Shown: positions 36,569 to 44,402 of the stretch, in pieces | How the letters are laid out: the number at the start of each line of letters is the position of its first letter | How positions within the stretch are numbered: the stretch's first letter is position 1 | Assembly (NCBI RefSeq): GCF_014201195.1 | Contig: NZ_JACHDS010000001.1 | Coordinates: 2,542,001 to 2,606,000 of the forward strand | Length of the DNA: 64,000 nt | Origin: Nocardiopsis mwathae | Lineage (GTDB): Bacteria; Actinomycetota; Actinomycetes; Streptosporangiales; Streptosporangiaceae | Reading direction: 5' to 3' | The notes under the pieces: generated by a model | Seen by the model: the letters and a program-made list of their open reading frames with translations, nothing else | What the model was told of the DNA's origin: nothing | The model's database searches: none | Program-made: the position numbers and the translations under genes

Positions 36569-37171
36569 TCAGGGCTGGAAGTGCCCGTACCGGCCGCGGT
36601 GGTACAGCAGCGGGCGGCCCCCCTCTGCCGCCCGGACCTCGGCGGCGGCCACCCGGCCCACCACCAGCCAGTGGTCGCCCACGGCCAGCAGGTCGTGGCG
36701 GCGGCACAGGATGTGGCCCACCGCACCCTCGATCAGCGGGAGCCCCTCCGGCCCGGACCGCCACCGGGTGGGCGGGGCGAACCGGTCGACGCCCTTGGTC
36801 GCGAAGCGGTGCGCGACCTCCCGCTGGTCGGCGGCCAGCAGGTTGACCGCGAAGGCCGACGCGTCCCGGATCCCGGGCCAGGTGCCCGACCGGGCGTCGA
36901 TGTAGAAGGACACCAGCGGCGGGTCCAGGCTCACGCTCGTGAACGACGTCGCGGTCACGCCGACCCGGCCATCCGCCGGGGCCGCGGTCACCACCACGAC
37001 CCCCGCGGCGTGCGAGCCCAGCGCGCGGCGGAACGTCCCGGCGTCCACCGCCGCGTCCCGGGGCAGCGGCTCAGGCGCACCCGCGCCGTCCGGCCCGCCC
37101 GTCGTTCCCGCTCCCCCGCCTGTCACCGGCGAAATCCGCACGCACGCCTCCATCTCGGCCTCTGTTGCCAC
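36569..37171 (-). CDS. Flavin reductase (FMN-binding split barrel)
   Basis: The 200-residue protein has the flavin reductase-like blocks FRRALGSHAAGVVVVTA, VGVTATSFTSVSLDPPLVSFYI, FAVNLLAADQREVAHRFA and ALVVGRV-like GDHWLVVGRVAAAEV. Such proteins reduce FMN or FAD with NAD(P)H, often to supply a two-component monooxygenase; no monooxygenase lies nearby. GTG at 37171 has AGAAGG upstream; ATG at 37153 is an alternative. The N-terminal 50 residues are Gly/Pro-rich. It is convergent with the OmpA gene. Confidence 0.85.
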   Translation of the reverse strand: MATEAEMEACVRISPVTGGGAGTTGGPDGAGAPEPLPRDAAVDAGTFRRALGSHAAGVVVVTAAPADGRVGVTATSFTSVSLDPPLVSFYIDARSGTWPGIRDASAFAVNLLAADQREVAHRFATKGVDRFAPPTRWRSGPEGLPLIEGAVGHILCRRHDLLAVGDHWLVVGRVAAAEVRAAEGGRPLLYHRGRYGHFQP

Positions 37172-37354
37172 CCGGGCCTTCTCGTACCGCCCCACGGGCA
37201 GACTCAGCCGTCCATACCGTATGCCCGCTCCGATACCGACCGCCACGACAGACCTCACATACGTGGCCGGATACGGCCAATCCAGCACCTTTTCGTTGAT
37301 CGGCATGATCACGCGTGTGACGCTCACGGTGGTGTACCCGACGAGGGGAGCCCC

Positions 37355-38113
37355 ATGAGCGCCGGGCAGCTGTGGCTACTGATCGGATTGGGCGCTTTCC
37401 ACGGCGTCAACCCGGCGATGGGGTGGCTCCTCGCCGCGGGCCGGGGCTTACAGGAGCGGAGCAGGTCGGCGGTGCTGTGGGCGCTTCCCGCCCTCGCCGC
37501 CGGCCACGCGGCCTCGATCGGGATCGTCGTCGTCATCATCGCGGTCACCGGCTCCCTGGTCGTCTCACGGTGGTTTCCCGTGATCGGCGGTGCCGTGGTG
37601 GTCGCGGCCGGGCTGTGGGTGCTGCTCGCACGGCACCGCTTCCACTGGCGGGACGTGCGGATGTCGCTCTGGCAGCTCACCGGGTGGTCGTTCCTGATGG
37701 CGTCCATGCACGGGGCCGGGCTGATGCTGCTCCCGGTGCTGGCGGGCGACCTCGGCGAGGGCCGTTCCTCCGAGCACGGCCATCACGGCCACGCTCCCGG
37801 CCCCGACGCGCAGGCGGACCGGTCGGGCCTGGGGGAGGACGGCGGCCCGCCCGTGAACGACGCCCCCGCCGGCACCGCCGCGGACGCCGCGGCGGCTCCC
37901 GGGGGGTGGAGCCTGGTGGACATGACGATGGTGGGCGTGTTCGCCACCGGTGTCCACACCGCGGCGATGCTCGCCGCGGCCGGGATCTGCGCGCTGATCG
38001 CCTACGACTTCGTCGGGGTCCACGCCATGCGGCTGCGCTGGGTCACCATGGACCGCGTCTGGGCCGTGGTCCTCCTCGTCGGCGGCGCGTTCGTCCTGTG
38101 GACGGCCATGTAG
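37355..38113 (+). CDS. Membrane protein with His-rich loop, possible metal transporter
   Basis: A 252-residue protein with six or seven hydrophobic helices. The first helix carries GAFHGVNPAMGWLLA, a His-Asn-Pro pattern also seen in NiCoT/HupE-type metal carriers; later helices carry SMHGAGLMLLPV and FATGVHTAAMLAA. A hydrophilic loop near residues 145-185 begins SSEHGHHGHAPGPDA. The intramembrane His residues and the His-rich loop suggest a divalent metal substrate, but I cannot place it in a characterised family. ATG 37355 has GAGGGGAG upstream. Confidence 0.7.
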   Translation: MSAGQLWLLIGLGAFHGVNPAMGWLLAAGRGLQERSRSAVLWALPALAAGHAASIGIVVVIIAVTGSLVVSRWFPVIGGAVVVAAGLWVLLARHRFHWRDVRMSLWQLTGWSFLMASMHGAGLMLLPVLAGDLGEGRSSEHGHHGHAPGPDAQADRSGLGEDGGPPVNDAPAGTAADAAAAPGGWSLVDMTMVGVFATGVHTAAMLAAAGICALIAYDFVGVHAMRLRWVTMDRVWAVVLLVGGAFVLWTAM

Positions 38114-38157
38114 ACCGGGTCGGCGGCACCGTGTCCGCGCCCGCTACAGTCGGCCGC

Positions 38158-38922
38158 ATGGGAGAGGGAACCGACCGCGGGCGCCGGGTGCCGCCGGGAG
38201 CGGTGGCGGCGGTGCTGGCCCTGCTCGCCGTCGGCGCGCTGGTGGCCGCGGGGCCATGGCTGCTGGACCGTGCCGGGCTGGACGAGACGGCGCTGCCGTG
38301 GGGCCCGCCGTGCTCGGTACGGACCGATGAGGGCACCGTGGCACTCTCCCGCGAGGACGCCCGGCTGGCGACGACCGCCGTCGCCCTGGAGGCGCGCGGT
38401 GCCCGGGCGCCCGACACCTCCGGAATCGACACGGCCGTGCTGCACCGCCTGGCCGAAGGGCCGCCCGACTCCCCCGGGCCGGTCCTGACCTGCCGAGTCG
38501 CCCCCGACTCCGGTCTCCGCGCCGAGGAGCTCACCGATTCGGGGCTGACCCCGCGAGCCGAGAACGTCCGCGAGGCGATGGCCGAGGTGTTCGGTGAACA
38601 GAGTCTGGGCGGGTTCGAACCGGGCGGGGTGAGCGACGGCCACGGTGCCGACTCCGCGCACTACGACGGGCGCGCCATCGACGTCTTCTACCGCCCGGTC
38701 AGCGAGGAGAACCGCCGCGACGGCTGGCTGCTCGCCCACTGGCTGGTGGCCCACGCCGAGGAGCTGCACCTCGCCAACGTCATCTTCGACGACAAGATCT
38801 GGAACGCGCGCGGCTCGTCGGGCGGATGGTGGAACTACGACTCCCCCGACCCCGACGACGAGATCCTGCGCCACCTCGACCACGTGCACGTCGACGTGCG
38901 GCGCGGCACGGCCCCGGACTGA
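38158..38922 (+). CDS. Membrane-anchored protein with ARB_07466-like C-terminal domain
   Basis: The 254-residue product has one N-terminal helix (AVAAVLALLAVGALVAAGPWLL) and an external part. The C-terminal half reads ADSAHYDGRAIDVFYRPV, RDGWLLAHWLVAHAEEL, NVIFDDKIWNARG and HLDHVHVDVRR. The His-x3-Gly-x3-Asp and His-x2-His-x-His-x-Asp pattern resembles the M15/ARB_07466-type fold of peptidoglycan-related metallopeptidases. Activity is not proven. ATG at 38158 follows the membrane protein gene by 44 bases, and they may be cotranscribed. Confidence 0.72.
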   Translation: MGEGTDRGRRVPPGAVAAVLALLAVGALVAAGPWLLDRAGLDETALPWGPPCSVRTDEGTVALSREDARLATTAVALEARGARAPDTSGIDTAVLHRLAEGPPDSPGPVLTCRVAPDSGLRAEELTDSGLTPRAENVREAMAEVFGEQSLGGFEPGGVSDGHGADSAHYDGRAIDVFYRPVSEENRRDGWLLAHWLVAHAEELHLANVIFDDKIWNARGSSGGWWNYDSPDPDDEILRHLDHVHVDVRRGTAPD

Positions 38923-39043
38923 CCCGGTCGGCCGCCGAAGCGGGGTGGCCACCGGAGCGACGCCGCGGACATCCCGTGACAGGGTATCGGGATGCGTGTC
39001 TCCCCCTGGTTCTCGACCCGTTCGGGCGTTAGGTTGGGGAACC

Positions 39044-40531
39044 GTGCCTGATATCGACCCGGATTTCCTCGCCCTTCCGCTCCGCGGGGCGGCCGACGCG
39101 GCGCTGCAGCGCGCCCGCGACCTCGGCGCCGACCACGCGGACTTCCGACTGGAACGCGTCCGGAACCGCGCGATCTCGCTCAGCGACGGCCACGTGGAGA
39201 CCGCCTCGGACTCCGACACGCTCGGGTTCGCGGTGCGCGTCATCCACGGCGGCGTGTGGGGGTTCGCCGCGGGCACCGACCTGACAGCCGAGGCGGCGGC
39301 GGCCGTCGCCGCCCGCGCCGTCGAGGTCGCCAGGGTGGCCGCGGCCGTCACCACCGAACGCATCGAGCTCGCCCCCGAACCCGCCCACACCGACGTCACC
39401 TGGGTGTCCTCCTATGAGGTCGACCCGTTCGACATCCCCGTCCGGGAGCAGACCTCGCTCCTGGCCGCCTGGAGCCGCCGACTCCTGGAGGACTCCCGCG
39501 TCGACCACGTGGACGCCACCCTCCTGCAGGCCAAGGAGCAGAAGTTCTACGCCGACACCGCCGGCACGGTCACCACGCAGCAGCGGGTGCGGATCGCCCC
39601 GGAGGTCGAGGTGCTGGCCACCCGCGACGGCCTGCTGGACAGCATGAGGACCCTGTCCGCTCCCGCGGCCCGCGGCTGGGAGTACATGCCCACCGTCGAG
39701 GCCGAACTGTCCGAGCTTCCGGCGCTGCTGGCCGAGAAACTGGCCGCACCCAGCGTCGACGCGGGCCGCTACGACCTGGTCATCGACCCCTCCCAGCTGT
39801 GGTTGACGATCCACGAGTCGATCGGACACGCCACCGAGCTGGACCGCGCACTCGGCTATGAGGCCGCCTACGCCGGGACCTCGTTCGCGACCGTCGACCG
39901 ACTCGGCTCGCTGCGCTACGGCTCCGAGATCATGAACGTCACCGGTGACCGGACCGCAAAGTACGGGCTGGCCAGCATCGGCTACGACGACGAGGGCGTG
40001 ACCACCTCCTCCTTCGACCTGGTGCGCGACGGGGTGCTCGTCGGCTACCAGCGCGACCGCCGCATCTCCGCGCTGCAGGGCTACCCCGCCTCCAACGGGT
40101 GCGCCTTCGCCGACTCACCGTCGACCATGCCGATCCAGCGCATGGCCAACGTGTCGCTGGCGCCGGCGAAGAACGGGCCCACCACCGAGGAGCTGATCTC
40201 CGGGGTGGAGCGGGGCATCTACATCGTGGGCGACCGCAGCTGGTCGATCGACATGCAGCGGTACAACTTCCAGTTCACCGGACAGCGCTTCTACCGGATC
40301 GAGAACGGCCGCCTGGCGGGGATGCTGCGGGACGTCGCCTACCAGGCGAGCACCACCGACTTCTGGAACTCGATGGCGGCGCTGGGCGGCCCGCAGACCT
40401 ACGTCCTGGGCGGCACGTTCCGGTGCGGGAAGGGGCAGCCGGGCCAGGTGGCCGCGGTCGGCCACGGCTGCCCGAGCGCGCTGTTCACCGATGTACGGAT
40501 CCTCAACACGGTGCAGGAGGCCGGAAAGTGA
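39044..40531 (+). CDS. tldD: TldD metalloprotease subunit
   Basis: The 495-residue protein carries the TldD zinc motif HESIGHATELDRALGYE near residues 262-278, plus FADSPSTMPIQRMANVSL, GIYIVGDRSWSIDMQRYNFQFTG and the GKGQPGQVAAVGHGCPSALF block close to the C-terminus. TldD/TldE form a heterodimeric protease that trims peptides such as RiPP precursors and quinone cofactors. GTG 39044 has GGGGA upstream. The stop overlaps the GTG of tldE, so the two are translationally coupled. Confidence 0.95.
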   Translation: MPDIDPDFLALPLRGAADAALQRARDLGADHADFRLERVRNRAISLSDGHVETASDSDTLGFAVRVIHGGVWGFAAGTDLTAEAAAAVAARAVEVARVAAAVTTERIELAPEPAHTDVTWVSSYEVDPFDIPVREQTSLLAAWSRRLLEDSRVDHVDATLLQAKEQKFYADTAGTVTTQQRVRIAPEVEVLATRDGLLDSMRTLSAPAARGWEYMPTVEAELSELPALLAEKLAAPSVDAGRYDLVIDPSQLWLTIHESIGHATELDRALGYEAAYAGTSFATVDRLGSLRYGSEIMNVTGDRTAKYGLASIGYDDEGVTTSSFDLVRDGVLVGYQRDRRISALQGYPASNGCAFADSPSTMPIQRMANVSLAPAKNGPTTEELISGVERGIYIVGDRSWSIDMQRYNFQFTGQRFYRIENGRLAGMLRDVAYQASTTDFWNSMAALGGPQTYVLGGTFRCGKGQPGQVAAVGHGCPSALFTDVRILNTVQEAGK

Positions 40532-41988
40532 ACCGATCGCCGTCGACGGCCCAGGAGGTCGTGGAGCGGGCGCTGGAGCTCTCCCGCAGCGACGCCTGCA
40601 TGGTGCTGGTCGAGGAGCGCAGCACCGCCAACCTGCGCTGGGCCGGAAACTCCCTGACGACCAACGGCGTCACCGAGGGCCGGACCGTGACCGTGATCGC
40701 GCTGACCGAGGGCACGCACGGCACCTCGGTGGGCGTGATGGCGCGCAGCGGGCTGCGCACGGCCCCCGGCGGGGGCGCCGCCCTGCCCGGGGCACCGGAC
40801 GAGCTGGAGGACCTGGTCCGGGCGGCCGAGGCGGCCGGCCGCGAGGCGGTCCCGGACCAGGACGCCCAGCCGCTGCTCACCCCTGGCGAGGCGGGCACCG
40901 GCGATGACTGGGACGCGGCGCCCGAGCGCACCGATATCTCGGTATTCTCCGAGGTCGCGCCGGGGCTGGGCCGGGAGTTCGCGCGGTTCGGCGCGCTCGG
41001 CCACCTGCTCTACGGGTACGCCGAGCACGTCGTGACCTCGACGTTCCTGGGCACGTCGACCGGCCTGCGGCTGCGCCACGACCAGCCCACCGGCACGGTG
41101 GATCTCAATGCGAAGTCGGCGGCGCCGGGAGTCTCCGGCGGGCACTCGGCGTGGACCGGGCAGGCCACCCGCGACTTCGCCGACGTCGACGCCGAAGCAC
41201 TGGGTGCGGAGCTGAGCCGGCGGATGGAGTGGGCCGGCAACCGGGTCGACCTGCCCGCGGGCCGGTACGAGACGCTGCTGCCGCCATCGGCGGTCGCCGA
41301 CCTGATGACCGAGCTGTACGTGGTCAACGGGGGGCGCGACGCCACCGAGGGCCGCACGGTGTTCTCCGCGCCCGGCCCCACCGGGGGCGGGACGCGAATC
41401 GGCGAGCGCCTGGCGCGGCTGCCGGTGAACCTGTTCAGCGACCCGGCCGCGCCGGGACTGGAGTGCGCGCCGTTCGTGCTGGCCGACGCTCCGGGGCGGC
41501 GCATGACGGCGTTCGACAACGGGCTACCGCTGCGGCGCACGGAGTGGATCTCCGGCGGCGAGGTGGCCGCGCTGAGCCAGACCCGGCACTCGGCCGGGCT
41601 GACCGGGGCGCCGACGACCGGGCACATCGACAACCTCGTGCTGGAGCTGCCGGGAGCGTCGGCGACGCTGGACGACATGGTCGCCGAGACCGAGCGCGGG
41701 CTGCTGCTGACGTGCCTGTGGTACATCCGGGTCGTCGACCCGCAGACGCTGCTGATGACCGGCCTCACCCGCGACGGCGTCTACCTGGTGGAGGACGGGA
41801 AGGTCACCGGCGCGGTGAACAACTTCCGGTTCAACGAGTCGCCGGTGAGCCTGCTGGAGCGGGTCACCGAGGCCGGGGCGACGACGCGGGTGCTTCCGCG
41901 CGAGATGGGCGACTACTTCTCGCGGACGGCCATGCCGCCGCTGCGGATCCCGGACTTCAACATGTCCACGGTCAGCCAGGCCTCCTGA
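40528..41988 (+). CDS. tldE: TldE/PmbA partner subunit
   Basis: This 486-residue protein is the PmbA/TldE partner of TldD: it shares the fold but lacks the zinc HExxxH motif. Typical blocks are RWAGNSLTTNGVTEGRTVTVIAL, LPAGRYETLLPPSAVADLM, FDNGLPLRRTEWISGGEVAAL, TGHIDNLVLELPG and LWYIRVVDPQTLLMTGLTRDGVYLVEDGKV. It starts at GTG 40528, four bases inside the end of tldD. A strong bidirectional hairpin lies 37 bases after its stop. No RiPP precursor or maturation genes sit beside the pair. Confidence 0.93.
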   Translation: MNRSPSTAQEVVERALELSRSDACMVLVEERSTANLRWAGNSLTTNGVTEGRTVTVIALTEGTHGTSVGVMARSGLRTAPGGGAALPGAPDELEDLVRAAEAAGREAVPDQDAQPLLTPGEAGTGDDWDAAPERTDISVFSEVAPGLGREFARFGALGHLLYGYAEHVVTSTFLGTSTGLRLRHDQPTGTVDLNAKSAAPGVSGGHSAWTGQATRDFADVDAEALGAELSRRMEWAGNRVDLPAGRYETLLPPSAVADLMTELYVVNGGRDATEGRTVFSAPGPTGGGTRIGERLARLPVNLFSDPAAPGLECAPFVLADAPGRRMTAFDNGLPLRRTEWISGGEVAALSQTRHSAGLTGAPTTGHIDNLVLELPGASATLDDMVAETERGLLLTCLWYIRVVDPQTLLMTGLTRDGVYLVEDGKVTGAVNNFRFNESPVSLLERVTEAGATTRVLPREMGDYFSRTAMPPLRIPDFNMSTVSQAS

Positions 41989-42024
41989 CCCGGGTTCCCT
42001 GAGGCGGCCCGAGCGGGCCGTGAG

Positions 42025-42059
42025 CGTGTCCGCCGCGCCGCACGGGCGCGGCGGACACG
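42025..42059. terminator. Bidirectional terminator between tldE and dodecin genes
   Basis: CGTGTCCGCCGCGCC (42025-42039) pairs perfectly with 42045-42059 around a five-base loop, in the 96-base convergent gap. Confidence 0.75.
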
Positions 42060-42084
42060 GCCGGGGAGGGGCGCGACGCCCGGG

Positions 42085-42294
42085 TCAGTCCTCGATCCGG
42101 AAGCCCACTTTCAGCCCCACCTGGAAGTGCGCGATGGCGCCGTCCTCAAGGTGGCCGCGGATCTCGGTCACCTCGAACCAGTCAAGTCCTCGCAAGGTCG
42201 CCGAAGCCCGGTCGATTCCATTGCGGATGGCCTGTTCCAGCCCAGTCGAGGACGTTCCGACGATCTCGGTGACCCGATAGGTGTGATCGGTCAT
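42085..42294 (-). CDS. Dodecin flavin-binding protein
   Basis: The 69-residue protein matches dodecin along its entire length: TYRVTEIVGTSSTGLEQAI, IDRASATLRGLDWFEVTEIRG and FQVGLKVGFRIED, including the Trp that stacks on the flavin. Dodecins assemble as hollow dodecamers that store or buffer FMN/FAD. It is cytosolic. The ATG at 42294 is the only sensible start. It is convergent with tldE. Confidence 0.95.
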   Translation of the reverse strand: MTDHTYRVTEIVGTSSTGLEQAIRNGIDRASATLRGLDWFEVTEIRGHLEDGAIAHFQVGLKVGFRIED

Positions 42295-42524
42295 GGCACC
42301 GCATCCCCTTTCTGTGTGTCATCTGGCACATTTCCCCCAGCGGTTCGGCTCAATCAGCGCCTTCGGCAACCGCTGAATCTGCTTTGACCAGGGGTAGACC
42401 GACGATTTGCCGGTTTTTGACAACCGATTTCGGGATCACTGGGACGCGTGAAGGTTAGTTTCCGGTTGCCGATGTAAGCCCTTGTTTCTGCGGGACTCTC
42501 CCGAGATAACGTCGTAACAGACTC

Positions 42525-42556
42525 TTGACGTACTGGGGGGACTGGCGGTGTACATT
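42525..42556 (+). promoter_or_regulatory. Promoter of the 6C-like small RNA
   Basis: TTGACG at 42525-42530 is a consensus-like -35. TACATT at 42551-42556 (or TGTACA at 42549, giving 18-base spacing) can act as -10. It lies directly upstream of the tandem hairpins. Confidence 0.6.
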
Positions 42557-42562
42557 GGGATT

Positions 42563-42673
42563 CAGCGCTTCGGTCCCCCGTCGAAGCGCTTGGCCGGTGT
42601 TTCGAGCCCCCGTCGGAACACCGTGCGCGACGTCGGGTGGTTTGCCCCCGTAGCCACCCGGCGTCGCTTTTTC
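42563..42673 (+). ncRNA. 6C-like small RNA with three C5-loop hairpins
   Basis: Three hairpins follow each other. The first is AGCGCTTCG/CGAAGCGCT (42564-42572 with 42582-42590), loop GTCCCCCGT. The second is CGGTGTTTCG (42595-42604) with 42614-42623, loop AGCCCCCGT. The third is a 14-bp stem (42627-42640 with 42654-42667), loop containing TTGCCCCCGTAG and followed by five T residues as an intrinsic terminator. A promoter precedes. C-rich loops in tandem stems are the hallmark of the actinobacterial 6C RNA family (B11 in mycobacteria), whose loops pair with G-rich mRNA sites. No ORF fits. RNA ends are estimates. Confidence 0.78.
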
Positions 42674-42762
42674 ATTGCCCGCGACGCGGCCTTGACCCGT
42701 CGCCGAACCGAACCTGACCGAACCCTGACCGGCCCGCGGCCGGACGAGCGCGGGGGTAAACG

Positions 42763-42975
42763 ATGAGTATCGACGACGAGCCGGTGCAGTGCTCGCGCAA
42801 GGGGTGCCGCGCCCCGCCGACCTGGGTCCTGGTGTGGAACAACCCCAAGATCCACACCCCTGACCGCCGCAAGACCTGGACGGCCTGCGCGGAGCACCGC
42901 GACTACCTGTCGAAGTTCCTGGACATCCGCGGGTTCCTCCGCGAGGCCGTCCCGTTCTCCGAGTTCGAGGGGTGA
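42763..42975 (+). CDS. Conserved small Cys-rich protein
   Basis: This 70-residue protein has CSRKGCRAPPTWVLVWNNPKIHTP near its N-terminus and WTACAEHRDYLSKFLDIRGFLRE after it. Two Cys near residues 10 and 15, one Cys near 52 and a His near 55 could bind zinc. Proteins of this kind are widespread in actinobacteria and sometimes mislabelled acetone carboxylase; no function is known. ATG at 42763 follows the small RNA terminator by 90 bases. Its 3' end overlaps the convergent MobA-like gene by 73 bases. Confidence 0.82.
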   Translation: MSIDDEPVQCSRKGCRAPPTWVLVWNNPKIHTPDRRKTWTACAEHRDYLSKFLDIRGFLREAVPFSEFEG

Positions 42976-43541
42976 ATCAGGGCTCGGGCGCGCGCCAGGT
43001 CCTCGGGGGTGTCGCAGTCGCTCAGCGCCGGGTCACCCGGCTCGGGCACGGCGACCGGAGCCGGATTCAGGGGGCCCAGCAGGCCCCGCAGTGACCGCCC
43101 GGTGTAGGCGGCGAGCGCCGTACGCAGGACGGCGGTGTCCCAGAATCCCACCAACCACTGCCGCTGCCCGGCGGCGTCGACGAACACGGCCCCGCTGCGC
43201 CCGGACGCGGCGCGGCGCAGGCGGCCGATGTGCTCGGGCCGAAGGAAGGGCAGGTCCGCGCCGAGCAGCGCGCAGGAGGCGGCCTCGACCTCGGCGAGTC
43301 CGGCGCGCAGCGCCGGGACCGGGCCGCCGCCCGGCGGGTCCTCACGGACGTAGCGGGCGCGAGGGCGGGGGCGCCGCGGGCCCACGACGACGATCCGCCG
43401 CGCGTCGGGCACGGACGCCGCCACACGCTCCAGCAGCGTCGCCCCGCCGACGTCCATCCCGGGCTTGTCGGCGCCGCCCATGCGCCGTGCCGCGCCCCCG
43501 GCGAGGATCACCGCGTCGAAGGGATGGTCGGGTACGGACAT
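42903..43541 (-). CDS. MobA-like nucleotidyltransferase
   Basis: The 212-residue protein opens FDAVILAGGAARRMGGADKPGMDVGGATLLERV, the nucleotide-binding loop (LAGGxxxRMGxxDK) of molybdenum cofactor guanylyltransferase and relatives, and has CALLGADLPFLRPEHI with the metal-binding Asp. MobA converts molybdopterin to its guanine dinucleotide form; MocA-type or other cofactor-specific roles are also possible. ATG 43541 is the natural start. No other molybdenum genes are near, so the substrate is not certain. Confidence 0.82.
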   Translation of the reverse strand: MSVPDHPFDAVILAGGAARRMGGADKPGMDVGGATLLERVAASVPDARRIVVVGPRRPRPRARYVREDPPGGGPVPALRAGLAEVEAASCALLGADLPFLRPEHIGRLRRAASGRSGAVFVDAAGQRQWLVGFWDTAVLRTALAAYTGRSLRGLLGPLNPAPVAVPEPGDPALSDCDTPEDLARARALIHPSNSENGTASRRNPRMSRNFDR

Positions 43542-43599
43542 CGGGCGCTCCCTGGGCCGGTGCGTGCCGGATGGGGCACGGCGGTCGGCGGCCGACCGC

Positions 43600-43986
43600 T
43601 CACTTCCAGGATCCCAGACCCGCCCCCGCTGCCCGGCGCCGCGCCCCCCTACCGCACCTCCGCGTCTCGGCGGCCGCCGTCGGGGGCGCCACCACGCTGG
43701 GGTCGGCCTGGATGCGTGTCACGCCCAGGGGCCGGACCAGCGCGCGCAGCGCCGATTCGGCCATTCGGATCCACTCCTGGCCGGGTCCCATCGCCGCGCG
43801 CAGCCGCTCGGGGGTCGTGAACTCGATCGCGACGCGCTCGCCGGTGCCCAGCCGCGCCAGCCGCACGCACTCGACGCCGTGCGTGGCGTGGACCGGTACG
43901 CACACCGTGGTGCCGGGGGCGCATGGTCCGCCCGGTGGTGAGGATGGTGGCAGGTCATCCCGATCCGGTACTACTCGCCGTCCCAT
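43600..43986 (-). CDS. SAV_915-family protein
   Basis: A 128-residue protein with the blocks TVCVPVHATHGVECVRLARLGTGERVAIEFTTPERLRAAMGPGQEWIRMAESALRALVRPLGVTRIQADPS, the recognisable core of the small SAV_915 family of streptomycete-type bacteria. Function is unknown. ATG 43986 has GGAGG eleven bases upstream; the frame is open further upstream to 44106 but has no ribosome site there. The basic Ala/Arg-rich C-tail is not part of the core. Confidence 0.72.
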   Translation of the reverse strand: MGRRVVPDRDDLPPSSPPGGPCAPGTTVCVPVHATHGVECVRLARLGTGERVAIEFTTPERLRAAMGPGQEWIRMAESALRALVRPLGVTRIQADPSVVAPPTAAAETRRCGRGARRRAAGAGLGSWK

Positions 43987-44402
43987 CGGTGGAACGCCTC
44001 CTCGGAGTATGGCTCGACCCCATCGAAGGGGACCCGTGCTCACGCTAGAAGTCCCCGCCCGGAACGACCGGCCCGTTAACGCGGGCGCAACACACCGGCC
44101 CGACATGTTGACGGCGCGCTAACGCGGCCGTGACCCGCGCCACCGTCCCGTCACGGCGCCGACGACGACAGGGCGCGGTGACCGGCTCCGGCCAAGATCT
44201 CGATCGGCGGGCGGTCGCTGTGCTTCCCTTTCCACTCGGACGGCCGGCATGGACATTCGTCCAGATCCACTGGATCCACCCGCGGGTTCCGCACCGTCCC
44301 GGGCGGGCTCCCCCTGTTCGGCGGAGCCCCGACGCCCGGCCCCGCGTCCCGTGGCCGGCCGCGGCGCCGAGATTCCGGTCACCCTACGAACGAGGAATCC
44401 CC
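43987..44402. promoter_or_regulatory. Divergent intergenic region, SAV_915 and aminopeptidase genes
   Basis: About 416 bases without a supported gene. GTTAACGC near 44074 and GCGCTAAC near 44116 form a loose inverted repeat. TTGACG at 44107 could be a -35. The rest is GC-rich with no clear hairpin. Confidence 0.35.

Noticed and set aside
42763-42975. Acetone carboxylase label for the small Cys-rich protein
   Set aside because: A 70-residue protein cannot be a subunit with that function; the label is a known database carry-over.
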